Source: Candidatus Eiseniibacteriota bacterium | GTDB taxonomy: Bacteria > Arandabacterota > Arandabacteria > Arandabacterales > Arandabacteraceae | Length of the DNA: 12,540 bases | NCBI GenBank assembly: GCA_030622265.1 | Contig: JAUXGG010000016.1 | Span: 1-12,540, forward strand | Direction: 5' to 3' | Shown: piece after piece, positions 7,798 to 12,540 of the stretch | Layout: every line of letters starts with the position of its first letter | How positions within the stretch are numbered: the first letter of the stretch is position 1 | Position numbers and translations under genes: made by a program | Notes under the pieces: model-generated | The model's input: only the letters and a program-made list of their open reading frames with translations | What the model was told of the DNA's origin: nothing | Databases searched by the model: none

Positions 7798-10788
7798 TCA
7801 GAAATCTCCCCCGAGACTGAAGTGAACTCTATTGTCAACCCGCCCATCAAACTGGGTCGCCCACGCGAAGTCGAGCCTCACGAGGAAATAAGAAAACCAC
7901 ATCCGCATGCCGAATCCGTAGCCGGTATAAATATCCCGGAGCTGCTCCCTGCCTTCGACCCTGTGAGCAACTCTCAGGTCGGTGAAATGACCCGGCCAGG
8001 CGCCGCCTATATCGAAGAACATGACGCCCCTGATTCCACCGAGGCTCAAGGGTATCGGACCGCCTGTTACCAGCCGGTGGATAAAGGGAAACCTGAGCTC
8101 CACGCTGGCCAGCGCCAGGTTATTGCCCTCGAACACGTAATCGTCGTACCCTCTGAGCGTATTGGCTCCGCCGAGGTAGAAACAGGCGGGGTGGCTGCCC
8201 TGGCTGGTGGCCCCGAAGAACCGGCCCGCCAGCTGCGTTTCCCTTGAGAACATATAGTATTTCCTGAAATCCAGGGTCGCGGTCGTAAACGACAGATCGC
8301 TTCCCAGCCCGTCAACTATGCTTCGCTCGATGCTCATCGAAAAACGTAAACCGCCGATCGGACCGGTATAGCCCCAGATCGTGGTGTCCTTGGTATAAGA
8401 CAGCCGCGGGACGAAGATGTCCTCATCCTGATGCGTCTCGACCGGGAGATCTTCGATGGCGCCGGCAGCCACTTCGCTGTATACATCGCGGGATATCCTC
8501 ATCCCGGTAAAGTCAACGTCAAACCGCCTGAACTTATCCAGGGGCCAGGTGAGTGCTAAGACGCCCCCGAAGTTCCGCTCCGAGAAGAGCCTATCCTCAC
8601 CTCTCGAAAACAGGCTATCCACTTGGGATATGGGGGTTCCCATGGTCGTACGGCTCGAATAATAGTAATTCTTGAAATGGAAGACACCGAAGCCGTAATC
8701 GACTCTCCGCGGCAGGTACCAGTAATTGGTCACGAAATCTATGTCTTCAAAGGACGCGAAGAAGTCGGCTGCTATGTATATCCGGTGGTTGCCCAGTATG
8801 TCGCTAATGGAGATCCGGGTCATTCCGCCAAGCCCGTCGGCGGAGTTATAGGAAAAGGCTCCAGAGACCCAGTCGGGCGAGAAGCGCACCTTGTAGTCCG
8901 ACGTCTCGTACTCCTCCAGGGTCTTGGGCGCCACAACCGGCTGGTCGGCCTCATCAGGCTCGAACGCATCCAGAAGGGTGTCCGCCGCTGCCATCTCCAG
9001 CATCTCGGCCACCCACGGCGCCTCATACTCCCACTCGCTCTCCTTCTGCGTCCTCAAGGCTTCGAGGTTCTCGATAGGGTCCTTGACAACGTATATGTCC
9101 CAGCCACCGGCCTGAAAGGCGGAAATCGCGATTCGGTTACCGTCCGCCGACCAGGTCGGGTTGAAGAAACCGCCCAGCACATCCGAGATCTGGGTGCTGG
9201 TCGAATCCTCAAGACTGTAGACATAAGCGTTGTAAGTGCCGTTCCGGTCCGAGATGAAGAGCACTTGGCTCCCGTCGGGTGACCACGCCGGCGAAAGGTC
9301 CTCTGAGCGGCACTGCGTGAGCCTGGCTACCGACCCGTCGTCCACGTTGAGGAGGAAGACGTCCCGCTGAGGCTTGTTGCTGGGATTGACCAAGTTGAAG
9401 AGATGAAGCGAGTCAATCGCTCCCGGAGCGATCGCCGTAAAGGCGATGCGCTCTCCGCCGGGCGACCAGCAATAGTCAAGATACTCCAGCGCCCCGGTAT
9501 GAAGAGCCTCCACCTCCTCGGTTTCAAGATCCATCAGGTATATGCCGGCACGTCCAGCGTCGACGCCTATGAAGGCCATCGTCCTGGAGTCCGGGGAATA
9601 CCGTGGGCGGAACAGGGTATCGAAATCGGGGCATATCCGACGGTGGACCTTGCCGTTCTCCGGATCCACCAGGTAAATATGATCCTTGTCCTTATGCTTG
9701 CTTACCACCGCAACCCTTTCACCGTCGGGCGACCAGGAGAAGGATGCTGCAAGGTAGTGAAAGGACTCGAAATCCTGGGTCCTCTCCCCCTTGATCAGGC
9801 GCCTGATGATCTTCCCATCCAGGGCCGACATCAGGTAGACGTCATCATATCCGCTCCTGTCGGAGAGGAAGATGATCCGCTGCCCGTCCGGGGATATCGA
9901 CGGCATCGTGTTTATGAAAGAATCATCCATCCGGTGGTCGGTAAGGCGGGTAACGATATCCTCCGGCTCTTCCCGGATAGCGACCTCGGGATAGTACTTC
10001 TTCTTGACATAGTCCAGCCATGCCTCGCTCAGGCCCATCGCGTCGATGCCCATACTGGCCATCAGCCCCTTGTCGGCATTGCGGGCGACACTTATGTTCT
10101 GGAGAATGTCCGATACCTTTTCCCGGCCGTACTTGTACGCGATGTACCTGATCACCGACTGGCCCTGCTTGTATGCCATGTAGCCCTGCACGTCCTGCTG
10201 AAGATTGAAGTAGTAGTTGTTCAGGACGGCGTCGCGCATGACCATTTCCGCCTCGGCGTCCCAATATTCCGAGGCGAACTCGGCCAGGCCCTCGATGAGC
10301 CAGAGGGGAAGTGAGAACATGTACTGTCGGGCGAATACCGATTGGAGCAACCCCCCGTAGAGCATGTCGAAGTTGAACACGTGAGTGAGCTCGTGCATCA
10401 TCACGTGCCTGAGCTCCTCGTAGGAACCCGTATACGGAAGCACAACCCGGTTCTTATAGTGCTCCGTGAAGCCTCCCACGCCTTCGCCCAGAAGCTCAAG
10501 CGTGACATTGGTCTGCTGGAACTCGCCGTGAGACTTATATATCATGATCGGAACACGATTGGAGAGAGTGTGGCTGAAGAAGGCACTCAGGCTGTCATAG
10601 CTGGCCTCGGCCAGGAGAACCGCGCGCTCGGCGAGAAATTCCTCCCCCTCATAGTAGAACAGGTCGAAGTGCTCGCTCTTTAAGATCGACCAGTCGAAGC
10701 CCCGGTACTGGACCTTGTTCTTGCCGAAGGCAAATACCAGCGTAGGCAACAGAAGTATGACCACGGCTATGAGAATGGCTCGCTTCAT
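7798..10788 (-). CDS. Zinc peptidase - TolB-like propeller - outer-membrane barrel fusion protein
   Basis: A 996-residue envelope protein with three parts. Residues 1-20 are a signal peptide (MKRAILIAVVILLLPTLVFA). Residues about 30-265 resemble peptidase MA-type gluzincins: HELTH (132-136) supplies two zinc ligands and the catalytic Glu, and WLIEGLAEF (163-171) supplies the probable third ligand, E166. Residues about 290-570 hold about six WSPDG-type blades of a TolB/PD40 beta-propeller. An acidic linker (about 570-630) leads to an aromatic-rich beta-barrel (about 640-996) with the surface-antigen/Omp85 signature LGGANTLRGY (872-881) and a terminal strand ending in Phe. The peptidase and propeller should face the periplasm with the barrel in the outer membrane. 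No POTRA domains are seen, unlike BamA or TamA. The gene lies 16 bp after the TamB-like gene and abuts the helicase gene, so all three are probably co-transcribed. The ATG at 10788 is preceded by AGGAGG (10805-10800) 11 bases upstream. A TamA-like partner role is an inference, as are the peptidase substrates. Confidence 0.85.
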   Translation of the reverse strand: MKRAILIAVVILLLPTLVFAFGKNKVQYRGFDWSILKSEHFDLFYYEGEEFLAERAVLLAEASYDSLSAFFSHTLSNRVPIMIYKSHGEFQQTNVTLELLGEGVGGFTEHYKNRVVLPYTGSYEELRHVMMHELTHVFNFDMLYGGLLQSVFARQYMFSLPLWLIEGLAEFASEYWDAEAEMVMRDAVLNNYYFNLQQDVQGYMAYKQGQSVIRYIAYKYGREKVSDILQNISVARNADKGLMASMGIDAMGLSEAWLDYVKKKYYPEVAIREEPEDIVTRLTDHRMDDSFINTMPSISPDGQRIIFLSDRSGYDDVYLMSALDGKIIRRLIKGERTQDFESFHYLAASFSWSPDGERVAVVSKHKDKDHIYLVDPENGKVHRRICPDFDTLFRPRYSPDSRTMAFIGVDAGRAGIYLMDLETEEVEALHTGALEYLDYCWSPGGERIAFTAIAPGAIDSLHLFNLVNPSNKPQRDVFLLNVDDGSVARLTQCRSEDLSPAWSPDGSQVLFISDRNGTYNAYVYSLEDSTSTQISDVLGGFFNPTWSADGNRIAISAFQAGGWDIYVVKDPIENLEALRTQKESEWEYEAPWVAEMLEMAAADTLLDAFEPDEADQPVVAPKTLEEYETSDYKVRFSPDWVSGAFSYNSADGLGGMTRISISDILGNHRIYIAADFFASFEDIDFVTNYWYLPRRVDYGFGVFHFKNYYYSSRTTMGTPISQVDSLFSRGEDRLFSERNFGGVLALTWPLDKFRRFDVDFTGMRISRDVYSEVAAGAIEDLPVETHQDEDIFVPRLSYTKDTTIWGYTGPIGGLRFSMSIERSIVDGLGSDLSFTTATLDFRKYYMFSRETQLAGRFFGATSQGSHPACFYLGGANTLRGYDDYVFEGNNLALASVELRFPFIHRLVTGGPIPLSLGGIRGVMFFDIGGAWPGHFTDLRVAHRVEGREQLRDIYTGYGFGMRMWFSYFLVRLDFAWATQFDGRVDNRVHFSLGGDF
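7806..7812 (-). promoter_or_regulatory. Ribosome binding site for the helicase, inside the upstream gene's last codons
   Basis: On the minus strand GGGGGAG is followed by ATTTCTGA and then TTG. The site lies in the Gly-Gly-Asp codons that end the barrel protein, and the TGA of that gene touches the TTG start. The 8-base spacing supports TTG at 7797 as the true start. Ribosomes ending the upstream gene could re-initiate here. Confidence 0.75.
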
Positions 10789-10804
10789 CTTCCCTTTCCC
10801 CTCC

Positions 10805-12540
10805 TCAATATCCGAACCGGAACTTCACGTCGAAGTCGAAATACTCCAGGCCGTTGATGGTGCCGGTCTCCCCTTCTATAGACAACCGGTTAGAGAACCT
10901 GTATTCCACCGACAGCTGCCTTTCAGGGTAAGCCACATCCATGGGCGTGAACCTCTGCCTGTCACCATACAGGTCCCCATAGAGACTCCCGAGAGACTGG
11001 CTGTACTGTACATAAACACTGTTGGAGACGTATTTCCCGAAGGTGACCCAGGTCGAGGCGATGGGATCGATCTCCTCACCACCTGCGACCTCTACCCCGA
11101 ACTGGTCGAGGTGGAGCTCCCGGGCCACATCGTCCCCGAATCGATTAACCAGGGCCGTGCCCCAGGATTGCAGGAAAGCGTCCGAGAAGAACTTGTTGCC
11201 GGCCTGGTCACCCGAGGCCACGCCACGCCGCAAGAGGAGCGCCTCAAATATCTGCTGCTCGCTCCACCCGCTCTCGGACGTCGCGGAGATGTCGAGCTTA
11301 TCAAGATATCCGGTAGCTCTCAAGTCAACCCTCTCATCCAGGACAGTGGAAGAGGCCTCCAAGTCAATATACGCATTTCTGAAGCTCTTGACATCTATGA
11401 ATCTGAACTCACCCTTCGAAATCCTCATGCTGTTATGGTACACGCTGAACTTGCCCCTGAGCGTGGTCAGCGTGCCCAGCACAGATAAGCCTTCCCTGCC
11501 TCTTCTGACGCTCAAGTCGCCCTGAAGCTCCGCCTGGACAACATCTCCCCTGATCCAGAAAGCATTTGGTATCTCGACCGCGACATCCATGATCCAGGCC
11601 GGCCTGTCCGTCGGGGGAGCGAACCCGCCATCGCCGCCAATGTCGGGGGAGAAGTAGTACTCCCCCTCCTCCACCCTCAGGTCACCGATGATCCTGGGCC
11701 TTGTAATGCCCGGTTCGATCTCCGCGGCGGTCACGGTCAGGTCGCCGTCCAGCCGGGCGTAGAAATCCTCGAACTCAGTCACCTCGTAGCCTGAGAGCTT
11801 GATATCCAGATCCCAGTCGGACACCGAGGTTCCCCTGATCGTAAAGGACCCGCCCGCCTTGAGGGCCCCGCCCTCGGCTACCAGCTTGGCAATCTCGAAC
11901 CGCTTCCCGTGTGCCAGGAGCTCCAGGTCCAGGTCCAGGATATCCTGGGCGATGCCCTCCATCCTCAAGCGGGAGTCGGCGAGCTTCACGAAACCCTCGA
12001 AGGTCGGATCGGTCACGGTACCTCCGATTCTTAAGTCGACCTCGTACTCCCCGGAACATACCTTGAGCCTGGGGTATATGTCACACATGAGTCCCAGGTT
12101 GCCTTTCTTCACCTTGACTGCCACATCGATGAACCTGTCCAGGAGCTCGCTCTCAAATGGGAGTATCGAGACAGCCAGCGGCACGTCTCCCTGGATCTCG
12201 CCTTGCTCATCGCCGCGTCCGAATGCCACCCGGGAAAGCCCGAGGACCGAGTCCTCGAGCGCAAGGTCCCAGGAGATCTCGCCCAGCCGGGTCTCACCGA
12301 AGACAGCGTCCCGGAGGATCCCGGTGGAAGTCAGCCGGGGATTCCGCCGCCTCCCGGACATGTCCATCCTGAGCTCGGCGGTTCCCTTGAGTCTTGCCAG
12401 AGGAGGAAACAAGGGTTCCAGCAGGGCGATATCCACGTCTCTGACGTTTATCTCCATATTCCCTAGATCGTCAATTAAATCGAGAGCTTTCCCTTTCTCT
12501 ACAAGTTCCTTAACCCTGGGAGGAGCCAGATCCACCGGGA
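10805..12540 (-). CDS. tamB: TamB-family (DUF490) translocation/assembly protein, C-terminal part (5' partial)
   Basis: The last 577 or so residues of a larger protein. The frame is open to the window edge, and the GTG near 12535 is most likely an internal Val. TamB proteins are long, periplasm-spanning beta-sheet proteins anchored in the inner membrane that act in outer-membrane protein assembly or lipid transport, classically with the Omp85 protein TamA. The sequence is a string of amphipathic beta strands (for example GKRFEIAKLVAEGGALKAGG). It then reads AFWIRGDVVQAELQGDLSV, GTLTTLRGKFSVY and KGEFRFID, the recognisable core of the TamB C-terminal domain. The segment SEQQIFEALLLRRGV, the strand VTFGKYVSNSVYVQYS and the terminal LSIEGETG and FDVKFRFGY fit the family's end. 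The stop overlaps the AGGAGG ribosome binding site of the barrel-fusion gene. The N-terminal anchor and the promoter lie outside the window. AsmA-like relatives are the alternative, but the C-terminus favours TamB. Confidence 0.85.
   Translation of the reverse strand, partial: PVDLAPPRVKELVEKGKALDLIDDLGNMEINVRDVDIALLEPLFPPLARLKGTAELRMDMSGRRRNPRLTSTGILRDAVFGETRLGEISWDLALEDSVLGLSRVAFGRGDEQGEIQGDVPLAVSILPFESELLDRFIDVAVKVKKGNLGLMCDIYPRLKVCSGEYEVDLRIGGTVTDPTFEGFVKLADSRLRMEGIAQDILDLDLELLAHGKRFEIAKLVAEGGALKAGGSFTIRGTSVSDWDLDIKLSGYEVTEFEDFYARLDGDLTVTAAEIEPGITRPRIIGDLRVEEGEYYFSPDIGGDGGFAPPTDRPAWIMDVAVEIPNAFWIRGDVVQAELQGDLSVRRGREGLSVLGTLTTLRGKFSVYHNSMRISKGEFRFIDVKSFRNAYIDLEASSTVLDERVDLRATGYLDKLDISATSESGWSEQQIFEALLLRRGVASGDQAGNKFFSDAFLQSWGTALVNRFGDDVARELHLDQFGVEVAGGEEIDPIASTWVTFGKYVSNSVYVQYSQSLGSLYGDLYGDRQRFTPMDVAYPERQLSVEYRFSNRLSIEGETGTINGLEYFDFDVKFRFGY

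Noticed and set aside
9403..10314. Long open frame of 303 codons on the plus strand, with similar ones at 8623-9282, 7747-8247 and 10715-11488.
   Set aside because: All are antisense to the barrel-fusion, helicase or TamB genes, whose domain motifs are clear. They show no recognisable domains and are the expected shadows of high-GC coding sequence.

Overview
The window looks like a chromosomal segment of a GC-rich, diderm (outer-membrane) bacterium, most likely an uncultured lineage near the FCB group (candidate phyla such as Eisenbacteria or Krumholzibacteria would fit). That is inferred from gene content, not from any marker gene. The clues are a C-terminal type IX secretion (T9SS) type A sorting domain on a gingipain-like multidomain protein, a TamB-family protein, an outer-membrane barrel protein, and GTG/TTG start codons.

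Left half, plus strand (1-5544): three genes for exported proteins. The first is only a 51-residue C-terminal stub (1-156). The second (267-899) is a 210-residue secreted protein with a signal peptide and a calcium-type EF-hand loop. These two unrecognised proteins share a similar C-terminal tail (SSWGSIKALYR and STWSAVKGLFR at the very end), which suggests related proteins or a shared terminal signal. The third (about 1120-5544) is a surface protein of about 1474 residues: signal peptide, C25 (gingipain-like) peptidase domain, CARDB domain, eight FG-GAP/VCBS-type calcium-loop repeats, a right-handed beta-helix and a T9SS type A C-terminal domain. Its peptidase domain keeps the catalytic Cys, but Asp stands where the family has His.

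Right half, minus strand (12540-5575): a tight cluster read right to left. It holds the C-terminal part of a TamB-like protein, then after 16 bases a 996-residue fusion of a zinc peptidase (HELTH), a TolB-like beta-propeller and an Omp85/surface-antigen-type barrel, then directly abutting it a UvrD/PcrA helicase with a TTG start. The first two suggest an envelope-biogenesis unit in which the barrel protein sits where a TamA-like partner of TamB would be expected. The helicase appears to be a co-transcribed housekeeping gene. The two halves converge with only 30 bp between stop codons.

No tRNA, rRNA, insertion sequence, CRISPR array or phage gene was seen. The most interesting signals are the shared C-terminal tail, the protease-propeller-barrel fusion beside TamB, and the altered catalytic dyad.
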